A stretch of 64,000 bases of DNA from an uncultured Methanobrevibacter sp. (GTDB lineage Archaea; Methanobacteriota; Methanobacteria; Methanobacteriales; Methanobacteriaceae), in NCBI RefSeq assembly GCF_900314615.1, contig NZ_OMWA01000001.1, forward strand, positions 1 to 64,000, written 5' to 3'. Below the pieces are notes generated by a model, which worked only from the letters and a program-made list of their open reading frames with translations, did no database searches and had not been told where the DNA came from. Each line of letters starts with the position of its first letter. The stretch's first letter is position 1. The position numbers and the translations under genes were made by a program. Positions 8,542 to 16,427 of the stretch are shown in pieces.

Positions 8542-9522
8542 ATGAGTGATGTAAAAGAAGTACTTGGTAATTATTCAACTGATATTACAAAAACAATTGA
8601 GGAAGAATTGGCTATTATTACTCCGGATAATCTTGCAGAAGCATCAGTTTATCTTACAAGAGCCGGTGGAAAAATGCTAAGGCCGGCTTTAACATTAATT
8701 ACTGCTGAAGCTGTCGGGGGAAAACGTGAATCTGCACTAAAATCTGCAGCAGCTATTGAATTAATCCATACATTTTCACTTATCCATGATGATATCATGG
8801 ATCAGGATGATATGAGAAGAGGAATGCCTTCTGTTCATAAAGTATGGGGTGAAGATGTTGCAATCCTTGCAGGAGATACCTTATTTTCAAAAGCTTTTGA
8901 AATTATCATTGGCAGTGAAGGAACCAGTTCAGATCAGAATAACAGGGCATTGGCCACCGTTGCAGATGCATGTGTAAAAATCTGTGAAGGTCAGGCTTTG
9001 GATATGGGTTTTGAAGAAAGATTTGATGTATCTGAAGATGAATATATGGAAATGATTTTCAAAAAAACTGGTGCATTAATTGCAGCTGCCACAAAAGCCG
9101 GAGCTATAATGGGTGGAGCATCTGACGAAGTTATTGATGCAATGTATGAGTATGGCCGTTTGATTGGTCTTGCTTTCCAGATTCAGGATGACTATCTTGA
9201 CCTTGCTTCTGATGAAGAAACATTAGGTAAACCTATTGGTTCCGATATCGGCAAAGGCAAAATGACCATTATTGCAATAAGAGGTTTGGACAGTGACGAT
9301 TCCGGAAGATTGCTTGAAATATTAAAAGCTGATGAAAATTCACAAGATGAGATAGATGAAGCAATTGGAATTTTAACAAATTGTGGTGCAATTGAATATG
9401 CTCGCAATTTGGCATTAGAATCTGTCGATAAAGCTAAAGAAGTACTTGAAATATTGCCTGATTCTTCAAGTAAACAGGTACTTTGTGACATTGCAGATTT
9501 TGTTCTTGAGAGAAAAGCTTAA
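8542..9522 (+). CDS. idsA: Short-chain prenyl diphosphate synthase (probably geranylgeranyl-PP synthase)
   Basis: Trans-isoprenyl diphosphate synthase that condenses IPP with allylic diphosphates to make the C15/C20 chains of archaeal lipids. Both aspartate-rich motifs are present: LIHDDIMDQDD (about residue 78) and FQIQDDYLDLASD (about residue 213). RAGGKMLRPAL near the N-terminus binds IPP. The 326 residues match bifunctional FPP/GGPP synthases of Methanobacteriales. It is the last gene of the mevalonate run and is followed by a clear terminator hairpin. Confidence 0.93.
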   Translation: MSDVKEVLGNYSTDITKTIEEELAIITPDNLAEASVYLTRAGGKMLRPALTLITAEAVGGKRESALKSAAAIELIHTFSLIHDDIMDQDDMRRGMPSVHKVWGEDVAILAGDTLFSKAFEIIIGSEGTSSDQNNRALATVADACVKICEGQALDMGFEERFDVSEDEYMEMIFKKTGALIAAATKAGAIMGGASDEVIDAMYEYGRLIGLAFQIQDDYLDLASDEETLGKPIGSDIGKGKMTIIAIRGLDSDDSGRLLEILKADENSQDEIDEAIGILTNCGAIEYARNLALESVDKAKEVLEILPDSSSKQVLCDIADFVLERKA

Positions 9523-9560
9523 ATTCTCTCACTTTTTTTAATTATTTTCAAAAACAGTTA

Positions 9561-9590
9561 TGATTCCGGATGTTTCCGGAATCACTTTTT
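9561..9590 (+). terminator. Terminator hairpin after idsA
   Basis: TGATTCCGGA (9561-9570) pairs perfectly with TCCGGAATCA (9575-9584) across a four-base loop, and is followed by CTTTTTG. It lies 38 bases past the idsA stop and closes the ribosomal-mevalonate gene run. Confidence 0.75.
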
Positions 9591-9891
9591 GTATATACAA
9601 CCTTTTTATATGTTAGTTTTGGCTTCGATTTGAAATTTCTATGTTTAGTAACAATAGTATATGAATTATTCAAGGAAGTGTTCTATGAATGTTTTCCAGA
9701 TATTTATGATAGAAATTTCCGTGTTTGTGATAATACTTCGTATTATCGAATAGAATTATATTTAAAGTGATATATATCTTTTTTCTTTGAAATTAAAACA
9801 ATTTTACTCAACCATATCAATTTTACTTGGTTGCGACAATTTCACTAAGAGGTGGCAAAACTTATTAACTTGTTATACACAGTATATTATT
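9591..9891. other. Intergenic region upstream of the ADP-ribosylglycohydrolase gene
   Basis: About 300 bases without a convincing gene. Open frames here start on weak codons and have no ribosome binding site or family match. The distal half carries a tandem 19-base repeat (annotated separately). The bases TTATTAACTTG near 9862-9872 could serve as the TATA element for the gene at 9892. Confidence 0.6.
9799..9864 (+). repeat. Tandem CAATTTTAC boxes with 19-base period
   Basis: CAATTTTAC at 9799 and 9818, CAATTTCAC at 9837 and the weaker CAAAACTTA at 9856 recur exactly every 19 bases. The block ends just before the probable core promoter of the gene at 9892, a position expected for an activator-binding array. 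The same motif and period occur upstream of hemB (53267) and near polB2 (62860). Confidence 0.6.
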
Positions 9892-10677
9892 ATGAAAGGA
9901 ATTATCGGTGCTATAAGCGGAGACATTATCGGATCAACTAGGGAATTTAATTCAATAAAGACAAAAGATTTCAATTTATTTACAAGAAATTCTGTTTTTA
10001 CAGATGATACTGTCATGACATTGGCCATTGCAAAATGGTTGTGTGAAGATAAGACTTCAAAGTATGTTTTAATTAAAAACCTGAAGATTTTCGGAAATAA
10101 ATATCCTAATGCAGGATACGGCGGGATGTTTAGAAACTGGCTGGCTCAGCAATCACCTGAACCTTATGGGAGCTGGGCAAACGGTTCTGCAATGAGGGTA
10201 TCACCATGTGCATGGGTCGCAGATTCTTTGGAGGAATCTCAAAGATTGGCTGAAATGTCTGCAGCAGTTACACATAATCATTCAGAGGGAATAAAAGGAG
10301 CTCTTGCAACCTCTGATGCAGTATATCTTGCAAGAATAGGTGCAGACAAAGAGGAAATCAGAGAACATGTTGAAGTTAGATATGACTATGATTTGTCTCG
10401 AAGTGTTGAGGAGATAAGGCCGTCATATTCATTTGACGTTTCATGTGCAGGCAGCGTTCCGGAGTCAATTATATGCTTTTTGGATGGAAATGATTTTGAA
10501 GATACAATCAGAAATGCTGTTTCTTTAGGTGGTGATGCTGATACTCAGGCAGCTATTGCAGGCTCAATTGCCGGTGCTTATTGGGATGTTCCTAAAAATA
10601 TTGCATTTAACTCAATCCATCGTCTTGACTATCGTTTGCTGAATGTTTTCATTGATTTTGAAGAAAAATTCTTATGA
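9892..10677 (+). CDS. ADP-ribosylglycohydrolase family protein
   Basis: ARH/DraG-type hydrolase, a family that removes ADP-ribose from proteins or from ADP-ribose derivatives using a binuclear magnesium site. The N-terminal GAISGDIIGSTREF and FTDDTVMTLAIAKWL supply the first metal aspartates. VTHNHSEGIKGA and the C-terminal SLGGDADTQAAIAGSIAGAYW complete the site. The start is put at ATG 9892 because homologues begin MxGxIxGDIIGS; an open frame extends upstream to 9787 but is not conserved-looking. TTATTAAC about 27 bases upstream fits a leaderless start. It ends six bases inside the convergent TrmB gene. Its substrate is unknown. Confidence 0.9.
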   Translation: MKGIIGAISGDIIGSTREFNSIKTKDFNLFTRNSVFTDDTVMTLAIAKWLCEDKTSKYVLIKNLKIFGNKYPNAGYGGMFRNWLAQQSPEPYGSWANGSAMRVSPCAWVADSLEESQRLAEMSAAVTHNHSEGIKGALATSDAVYLARIGADKEEIREHVEVRYDYDLSRSVEEIRPSYSFDVSCAGSVPESIICFLDGNDFEDTIRNAVSLGGDADTQAAIAGSIAGAYWDVPKNIAFNSIHRLDYRLLNVFIDFEEKFL

Positions 10678-11457
10678 TTTTTTCTTCTTCTGTTTGTTTT
10701 TAATCTTTTTAAGCTGGTTTAAAAACCTCTCATCATAATTTTTAGCTATATCTTCGTATTTGTTCCAGATTCCGATAGCAGTTTCGGGAATAACATTTCG
10801 TTTGTCTTCACTGAATTTGGTATATGTGTGCATCATTTCTTTTGAATCGGAAATAATCAGTTTTACAAATGGAATGTCTGCTTTTTGAATTGGAATGTCT
10901 GCATCTTTAAATAAAGATATTATGTCGAATTCCTCATCGTTAATGTAGCAGAGAGGTGAAGCTAAAATATTCACTCTTAAATCAGATCTGTTTTTAAGTG
11001 CTTCAACTAATGCTTCTCCTTCACCCTCAAAGAGAAATCCTATTCTCATGTTAATTGAATTTTTAGCTCTTTTGATGATTTCCAGTTCCTGTGCAATTAT
11101 CTTTTCAACACCATATATTCTCCAGATTGGTGCTTGTACCTGGCTCATACCGTTTTCATAAACATAGGTGAGTCTTGTTATTGTATCGTCGATTTCTGAA
11201 TTCAATCTTTCTTTTTCACGTGTGAGAACTTCCACAGGTGATTTTACATTGTATGTAAGGGGTCTTCCGTCTTCGACTTCAATGTAATTTTTTTTGGCAA
11301 GTTCCTTCAGGACATCATAAATTTTACTTCTTGGGATGCCTGATTTTTCTGATATTTCAGTTGCTGTAGATGATATTAATGAAGTCAGGGTTACATATGC
11401 CTGAGCTTCATACATTGTAAGCCCTATTCCTTTTAGTGTAACTATATTCTCGTCCAT
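10672..11457 (-). CDS. TrmB-type transcriptional regulator
   Basis: A 261-residue DNA-binding protein. The N-terminal winged helix (about residues 1-75) matches the TrmB family: GLTMYEAQAYVTL, then ISEKSGIPRSKIYDVLKELA. A short coiled coil follows (KERLNSEIDDTITRL) and then a phospholipase-D-like effector domain as in sugar-responsive TrmB proteins. The C-terminus is very lysine-rich. The gene diverges from the hcp-cupin pair with 120 bases between starts, and a TATA-like TTTATATAC on the minus strand near 11482-11492 leaves a very short leader. This arrangement suggests it regulates itself and hcp; the ligand is unknown. Confidence 0.88.
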   Translation of the reverse strand: MDENIVTLKGIGLTMYEAQAYVTLTSLISSTATEISEKSGIPRSKIYDVLKELAKKNYIEVEDGRPLTYNVKSPVEVLTREKERLNSEIDDTITRLTYVYENGMSQVQAPIWRIYGVEKIIAQELEIIKRAKNSINMRIGFLFEGEGEALVEALKNRSDLRVNILASPLCYINDEEFDIISLFKDADIPIQKADIPFVKLIISDSKEMMHTYTKFSEDKRNVIPETAIGIWNKYEDIAKNYDERFLNQLKKIKNKQKKKKS

Positions 11458-11521
11458 GATTATATTATTATTCTGATTGTATATAAATTTGTAACTTTTA
11501 CCCCTTAAAAAGTGACAAAAT

Positions 11522-11531
11522 CTTTATATAC
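11522..11531 (+). promoter_or_regulatory. TATA box of hcp
   Basis: CTTTATATAC matches the archaeal TATA consensus and lies about 47 bases before the hcp start, implying a leader of roughly 25-30 bases that contains the AGAGGT ribosome binding site at 11565-11570. Confidence 0.6.
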
Positions 11532-11577
11532 TTTTCAAATCAATTTAAGAATATAACTATTTAAAGAGGTATTTATT

Positions 11578-12888
11578 ATGGCAGAAAACGGCTTAGATAT
11601 GTTTTGTTATCAATGTTCCCAAACTGCTAAAGGTACTGGATGTACTGTTAGTGGAGTTTGCGGTAAAAAACCAACTGTAGCAAGATTACAGGATAATTTA
11701 ATCTTTACTATGAAAGGAATTAGTGCATACAACTACAATGCAAATGCTTTAGGAAAATTCAACCCTGAAATTGATGCATTTTTAACCAAAGGATTATACA
11801 CTACATTAACAAATGTCAACTTTGACGTTCAGGATTTAGTGGCACTAGCTTTAGAAGCAGGTAAAGTCAGTGTAGATGTAATGAGATTACTCAAAGACGC
11901 TCACATTGAAGCTTACGGTGAACCACAACCTGTAGAAGTTAAAGTCGGAGCACAAGAAGGGCCGGCTATCATTGTAACAGGTCACGACTTAAAAGCATTA
12001 GAAGAATTATTAAAACAAGTAGAAGGAACAGACATTAAAGTTTACACTCACTCAGAAATGTTACCAGCTCACGGATACCCTGGCTTAAACAAATACGAAA
12101 ACTTAGCAGGACAGTTAGGTGGAGCATGGCACGATCAAAGAACAGTCTTTAAAAAATACAATGCAGCAATTGTCGGAACCAGTAACTGTGTCTTACCTGC
12201 ACTTGATGCATACAAAGAAAGAATGTTCACTATGGATGTAGCAAAACTTGAAGGAGTTAAAACAGTAGAAGATTATGATTTCTCAGAAGTAATTGAATGC
12301 GCTAAATCTTTAGGCGGATTAGAAGCTGAAGAATTAACCACAATTACTACCGGATGGAGTGCAGGAGCTATTGTAGAACACGCTGATGCAATCAAAAAAC
12401 TGGTTGAAGAAGGTAAAATCAGAAGATTCTTTGTAGTCGGAGGATGTGACAAAGCAGCAAAACACAACGACTACTACAGAGAATTCGTACAGAACTTACC
12501 TCAAGACACTGTAATTTTAACATTAGCATGCGGTAAATACAAATTCAATGACCTGGATTTAGGAGACATTGAAGGAATTCCAAGATTACTCGATGTAGGT
12601 CAATGTAACGATACTATTGTTGCAGTTGATGTAGCATTAGCATTATGTGACTTATTTGACATGGAATTAAATGAATTGCCATTAACTATTGTTCTTTCAT
12701 GGATGGAACAAAAAGCAGCTGCAGTTCTCTGGGCATTATTATACCTTGGAAAAACTGACATGTGGCTTGGACCTGTGCTTCCTGCATGGTGTAATGATGA
12801 TATCATAAGTGTTTTAGTCGAAAACTACAACTTAACTCCTACTACTGGTGATGCTATAGCAGATATCAAAACCATTATGGGGGAATAA
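11578..12888 (+). CDS. hcp: Hybrid-cluster protein (hydroxylamine reductase-like)
   Basis: HCP proteins carry an Fe-S-O hybrid cluster and reduce hydroxylamine or nitric oxide, protecting anaerobes from nitrosative stress. The N-terminal cluster cysteines are at 10, 13, 22 and 28 (MFCYQCSQTAKGTGC and GVCGKKP). Hybrid-cluster ligands are visible later in VGTSNCVLPALD, VVGGCDKAAKHND, LACGKYKFN and DVGQCNDT. At 436 residues it is the short archaeal form. A good TATA box and AGAGGT precede the ATG. A cupin gene follows two bases later and a TrmB regulator diverges upstream. Confidence 0.94.
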   Translation: MAENGLDMFCYQCSQTAKGTGCTVSGVCGKKPTVARLQDNLIFTMKGISAYNYNANALGKFNPEIDAFLTKGLYTTLTNVNFDVQDLVALALEAGKVSVDVMRLLKDAHIEAYGEPQPVEVKVGAQEGPAIIVTGHDLKALEELLKQVEGTDIKVYTHSEMLPAHGYPGLNKYENLAGQLGGAWHDQRTVFKKYNAAIVGTSNCVLPALDAYKERMFTMDVAKLEGVKTVEDYDFSEVIECAKSLGGLEAEELTTITTGWSAGAIVEHADAIKKLVEEGKIRRFFVVGGCDKAAKHNDYYREFVQNLPQDTVILTLACGKYKFNDLDLGDIEGIPRLLDVGQCNDTIVAVDVALALCDLFDMELNELPLTIVLSWMEQKAAAVLWALLYLGKTDMWLGPVLPAWCNDDIISVLVENYNLTPTTGDAIADIKTIMGE

Positions 12889-12890
12889 GT

Positions 12891-13217
12891 ATGGAAGATT
12901 TAAAGTCAAAAGCATTAGATATTGAAAACTTAGTCAAATACGAAAAGGACAGTGTTGTCAGTCGTGAAGTAATTAAAAAGGAGCTCGGAACAGTAACATT
13001 TTTTGCCTTTGATCAAGGTCAGGGACTGTCCGAGCACTCAGCTCCTTTTGATGCAATGGTTCAAATTATTGATGGGGAAGCCGAAATTACAATTTCTGGT
13101 GTGAAAAACACAGTAAAAAAAGGCGAAATTATCATTATGCCTGCCAATGAACCTCATGCGCTTCAGGCTGTAAACTCTCCATATAAAATGATTCTGACCA
13201 TGATTAAATCTGATTAG
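12891..13217 (+). CDS. Small cupin-domain protein
   Basis: A 108-residue single-domain cupin (beta-barrel). Family features are the first metal-binding region GQGLSEHSAPFDAMVQIIDGEAEITISG and the second, GEIIIMPANEPHALQA; the histidines and glutamates could bind a metal. It starts two bases after hcp, so it is translated from the same mRNA and may serve the same stress response. Substrate and reaction are not evident. Confidence 0.87.
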   Translation: MEDLKSKALDIENLVKYEKDSVVSREVIKKELGTVTFFAFDQGQGLSEHSAPFDAMVQIIDGEAEITISGVKNTVKKGEIIIMPANEPHALQAVNSPYKMILTMIKSD

Positions 13218-13278
13218 ATTCATTTTATTTTCTTTTTTTTCAATCATTTAAACTCCAAAAATGTATTTTGTGTTTAAC

Positions 13279-14052
13279 TTAAATTTGCAGTTCACTAATG
13301 CTGAACAATACTGCTTTGCCTGCAAGAAATACTCTATCTTCACTCATCTGACAATATAATATTCCACTTCTTTTTGATGCTTGTAAAGCAGTAATTTCAT
13401 TTTTTCCTAATCTTTTAGCCCAGTATGGTGCGATGTGACAATGTCCTGAACCGCACACTGGGTCTTCAGGAATGTTTAATTTAGGTGCAAAAGACCTTGA
13501 AATACAATCATATTTGCTGTCTGGGGCGGTGATATGGACCAAAAGCCCATCAAGTTTTTCAATCTTTTCCAAATCAGGTTTAAAATTGATAATGTCTTCT
13601 GATTTTTCAAAAACACATAACAAGTCTCTTGATTTGTAAACCTCTTCTGGTTTAACTCCCAGTGCATCTGTAATCCTATCGGTAATTTCAATAGGTTTTA
13701 GTTCATATGATGGAAATTCCATTTCATACAGTTTATTTTTCTTTTTAACTGTTAAATTAACATTATCTTGAGTTTTAAATTTAACTTCATCTGTTTTTTC
13801 ATAAAAATTAAGTATTACAAAGGCGGTTGCAAGTGTGGCATGTCCGCAGAGGTCAACTTCTCCTCCTGGTGTGAACCAGCGGATTTCATAGCAGTCATTA
13901 TTTTTAACAGCAAATGCAGTTTCTGAGAGATTGTTTTCGATAGCAATATTCTGCATCAGCTCTTCTGAAATCCAATTTTCCAAAATGCAGACTGCTGCAG
14001 GATTTCCTTTAAAAACTTCGTCTGTAAACGCATCAACTGTGTACTGCTTCAT
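13279..14052 (-). CDS. PhzF family isomerase/epimerase-like protein
   Basis: A 257-residue member of the PhzF superfamily, which shares the diaminopimelate epimerase fold but lacks the cysteine pair. Motifs are VDAFTDEVFKGNPAAVCIL, the catalytic-glutamate region NNLSETAF, RWFTPGGEVDLCGHATLA, and PEDPVCGSGHCHIAPYW. ATG 14052 is chosen because GGTGG sits five bases upstream and it overlaps the previous stop as ATGA; GTG 14061 lies inside that site. It is last in a four-gene minus-strand operon. The biological substrate is unknown for most family members. Confidence 0.88.
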   Translation of the reverse strand: MKQYTVDAFTDEVFKGNPAAVCILENWISEELMQNIAIENNLSETAFAVKNNDCYEIRWFTPGGEVDLCGHATLATAFVILNFYEKTDEVKFKTQDNVNLTVKKKNKLYEMEFPSYELKPIEITDRITDALGVKPEEVYKSRDLLCVFEKSEDIINFKPDLEKIEKLDGLLVHITAPDSKYDCISRSFAPKLNIPEDPVCGSGHCHIAPYWAKRLGKNEITALQASKRSGILYCQMSEDRVFLAGKAVLFSISELQI

Positions 14053-14855
14053 TTTTTCCACCAGATCATTATCCAGTCCGCTTTGTCCTTAACGTTAAAG
14101 TACTTGCCGTCTTCATAGGTTAAAATTCTTTCCAGATATTCTTTCAGCATCTCTTTTTGCTCATCTGTGTAGATGTCCAGCCTGAACTTTCCGTTATCCA
14201 TAGCTTCTTCAATGCTTTTGTATTCTCTGTAATTGTTCAGGTCAAATCTTTCAATGTTTGCATAGATTCCCATATTGAAAAGTATGTTGAAGAAATAATT
14301 ATAATCGGGGAAATTTTCTGTTTTTATTCCAAGTTCCTCATCAAAATCCTTTTCTATCTTCTTGTTTTCAGGTCCGAAAATTGTTATGAAGACATATTTA
14401 TTTGCAATCTGGTTCAATTCATTTAGAACTTCTTCAATAGGCATGATTCCATTTAGAGACCTTGAACAGACTACAACATCAGCATCTCCAATTTCTGAGT
14501 ATTTTATCTCTTCAATAGGTTTTAAAATTGTTTCAATATTGTCAACGTTATTGTCTCTGGCTCTTTTTTCAAGATATTCCAGCATTTTTGGGGATGAATC
14601 AAGTCCTATAACTTTTTTAACTCTTTTGGCTATTGGTAGTGTTACAGAGCCTTCTCCACATCCAACATCCAGAACGGTGTCATTTTTATCCAATATTAAT
14701 TTATCAAATAATGCGGTCTGATAGTCGTCGTTTCTAGTTCTTTTATAAAATCCCGGAGCAGCTTTATCCCAGTCTTTATCAATTTTGTTTTCAAGTTTTT
14801 CAGCCCAGAATCCTGCCCAGTCAACATCATTCGGATTTTCAATGCATTGTTTCAT
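14049..14855 (-). CDS. Class I SAM-dependent methyltransferase
   Basis: A 268-residue Rossmann-fold methyltransferase. The SAM-binding motif I is VLDVGCGEGSVTLPIA (about residues 62-77), followed by the acidic ribose-binding residue in VIGLDSSPKM. Motif IV is the DADVVVCSRSL region. The substrate cannot be inferred. It lies nine bases after the GNAT gene and overlaps the PhzF gene by four bases. GGTGAT upstream of the ATG is a good ribosome binding site. Confidence 0.88.
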   Translation of the reverse strand: MKQCIENPNDVDWAGFWAEKLENKIDKDWDKAAPGFYKRTRNDDYQTALFDKLILDKNDTVLDVGCGEGSVTLPIAKRVKKVIGLDSSPKMLEYLEKRARDNNVDNIETILKPIEEIKYSEIGDADVVVCSRSLNGIMPIEEVLNELNQIANKYVFITIFGPENKKIEKDFDEELGIKTENFPDYNYFFNILFNMGIYANIERFDLNNYREYKSIEEAMDNGKFRLDIYTDEQKEMLKEYLERILTYEDGKYFNVKDKADWIMIWWKK

Positions 14856-14864
14856 TATATCACC

Positions 14865-15320
14865 TTAAAATTCTTTTTTCATACATACAACCGTTTCATC
14901 ATCCTTAAACTGGCCAAATTTTGGAATCTGTCTGTAATTAAGTTTCTCATATAATCTGATTGCGGCAGTGTTGTTTTTGCCAGTTACAATATATGAATAT
15001 CGGTAATTGTTTTTAACGGCATGCTTTTCAAGCTTTTTAATAAGATTAAATGCAATACCTCTTTTTCTGTATTGTTTTTTCACGTAAACTCGTTTAAATT
15101 CCACAATATCATCACTGCACTGCCTGTAGCTGGCACATGCTACTGGATTGTCTGAATCTAAAAGAATTATCACTACATGGGGTTTTGTAAAATCATTATA
15201 CTGTTTATATCTGTCCAGTTCATCGCCGATGCGCTTGTAATATCCGCTGTCCAATTCTTCAACAAGCCTGTGAAATCGCACATCTTTTTCATCAGTTAAA
15301 ATAGTTTCAATCTTATTCAT
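14865..15320 (-). CDS. GNAT family N-acetyltransferase
   Basis: A 151-residue acetyltransferase fold. The acetyl-CoA-binding motif A is VKKQYRKRGIAFNLIKKLE (about residues 94-112), and the following KNNTAAIRLYEKLNYRQIP is the typical motif B. The start overlaps the stop of the aldo-keto reductase gene by four bases, so the two are translationally coupled. Target small molecule or protein is unknown. Confidence 0.87.
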   Translation of the reverse strand: MNKIETILTDEKDVRFHRLVEELDSGYYKRIGDELDRYKQYNDFTKPHVVIILLDSDNPVACASYRQCSDDIVEFKRVYVKKQYRKRGIAFNLIKKLEKHAVKNNYRYSYIVTGKNNTAAIRLYEKLNYRQIPKFGQFKDDETVVCMKKEF

Positions 15321-16333
15321 GTCTTTGTTTTGCCGGATAGGATGTTTTTATAGTCTTCGTAGTTTTCTTTTAGAAGTCTTGGAATATCCAGTTCATAAGG
15401 GCATTTGTCAACACATGCATAGCATTCTATACAGTTTTCTGTTTCCGCCATTGTCTTTTGCCATTCTTCGCTCAGGTGAGGTTCGGTCGGAAATCTTCTA
15501 ACCCAAAGAGACATTCTGGCGCATGTACTGATTTTGATTCCTTCAGGACAGGGCATGCAGTAACCGCAGCCTCTGCAGAAGTCCACTCCTAATTCTTCTT
15601 TATCCTTTTCGATTTCTGATTTTAAATCATCATCCAGAACGGTATTTTCATCGTATGATAAAAATTCATTAAGTTCAGAGATTTTTTGAATTCCCCAGAT
15701 TGGCAATACATTATCGAACTGGTTTAAGAATGCAAAACTGGCTTCGGAATTGGTAATTAATCCCCCTCCCATTGCTTTCATAGCAATAAAACCGACATCA
15801 TATTCTTCACATTTTTTAACAAGTTCTATTTCTTCATCTCCGCTTAAATATGAGAACGGATACTGCAGGGTTTCATAAAGTCCGCTTTCAACAGCTTCAT
15901 GGGCAAATGTAATTTTATGTGTAGTAATTCCAATGTGTTTGACCATTCCTTTTTCTTTTGCTTCAAGCATTGCCTGATATACTTCATCATTTTCGCCAGG
16001 AACAAATGAAATGTTATGGAATTGATATAAATCCAAATAGTCTGTTTTCAAACTTTTAAGTGAAGTTTCAAGATCGCTCCAAAATACTTCTGGTGTTTCA
16101 GCTGCAGTTTTACTTGCAAGCAGTAAATTTTCACGAGGTATATCTTCAAAAGCATTTCCCATCTTCTCTTCACTGTCAGTGTAAAAATGAGCAGTATCAT
16201 AGAAGTTTATTCCGTTTTCATATGCTTTTTTAAGTATTTCCACTGCTAGGGGCATATCGCATCTTTGAATTGGAAGTGCTCCAAATCCATTTTTATTTAC
16301 TTCAAGATTAGTTTTTCCAAGCCTCATTTTCAT
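15317..16333 (-). CDS. Aldo/keto reductase with C-terminal 4Fe-4S domain
   Basis: A 338-residue fusion of an aldo-keto reductase barrel and a ferredoxin-like tail. The barrel has LGKTNLEVNKNGFGALPIQ, the catalytic tyrosine region NFYDTAHFYTDSEEKMG, LDLYQFHNI and KAMGGG. The tail has two cluster motifs, CRGCGYCMPCPEGI and CIECYACVDKCPYEL. Such proteins probably exchange electrons between a carbonyl substrate and low-potential carriers; the substrate is unknown. ATG 16333 lies about 25 bases from a minus-strand TATA-like ATATATAAAC near 16361, so it may be leaderless; ATG 16327 is an alternative. It heads the operon with GNAT, methyltransferase and PhzF genes. Confidence 0.9.
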   Translation of the reverse strand: MKMRLGKTNLEVNKNGFGALPIQRCDMPLAVEILKKAYENGINFYDTAHFYTDSEEKMGNAFEDIPRENLLLASKTAAETPEVFWSDLETSLKSLKTDYLDLYQFHNISFVPGENDEVYQAMLEAKEKGMVKHIGITTHKITFAHEAVESGLYETLQYPFSYLSGDEEIELVKKCEEYDVGFIAMKAMGGGLITNSEASFAFLNQFDNVLPIWGIQKISELNEFLSYDENTVLDDDLKSEIEKDKEELGVDFCRGCGYCMPCPEGIKISTCARMSLWVRRFPTEPHLSEEWQKTMAETENCIECYACVDKCPYELDIPRLLKENYEDYKNILSGKTKT

Positions 16334-16356
16334 TTCAACCCGTTGTATTCTTAATG

Positions 16357-16366
16357 TTTATATATC
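16357..16366 (+). promoter_or_regulatory. TATA box of gltX
   Basis: TTTATATATC lies 62 bases before the gltX ATG. The same AT-rich segment read on the minus strand can serve the divergent aldo-keto reductase gene, so the two promoters share this 94-base gap. Confidence 0.55.
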
Positions 16367-16427
16367 TTCAATTAAATAAATAATATTACTTATTTTTTTA
16401 ATTGAATTATTAAATTGTGATGATTAA

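Noticed and set aside
9648..9659. TAACAATAGTAT, similar to the regulon palindrome
   Set aside because: It has two mismatches, breaks the inverted symmetry and lacks the ATA flank; likely chance in AT-rich DNA.
9570..9770. Open frame of 66 codons after idsA
   Set aside because: It begins inside the terminator hairpin, has no ribosome binding site and an odd Phe/Tyr-rich composition with no family signal.
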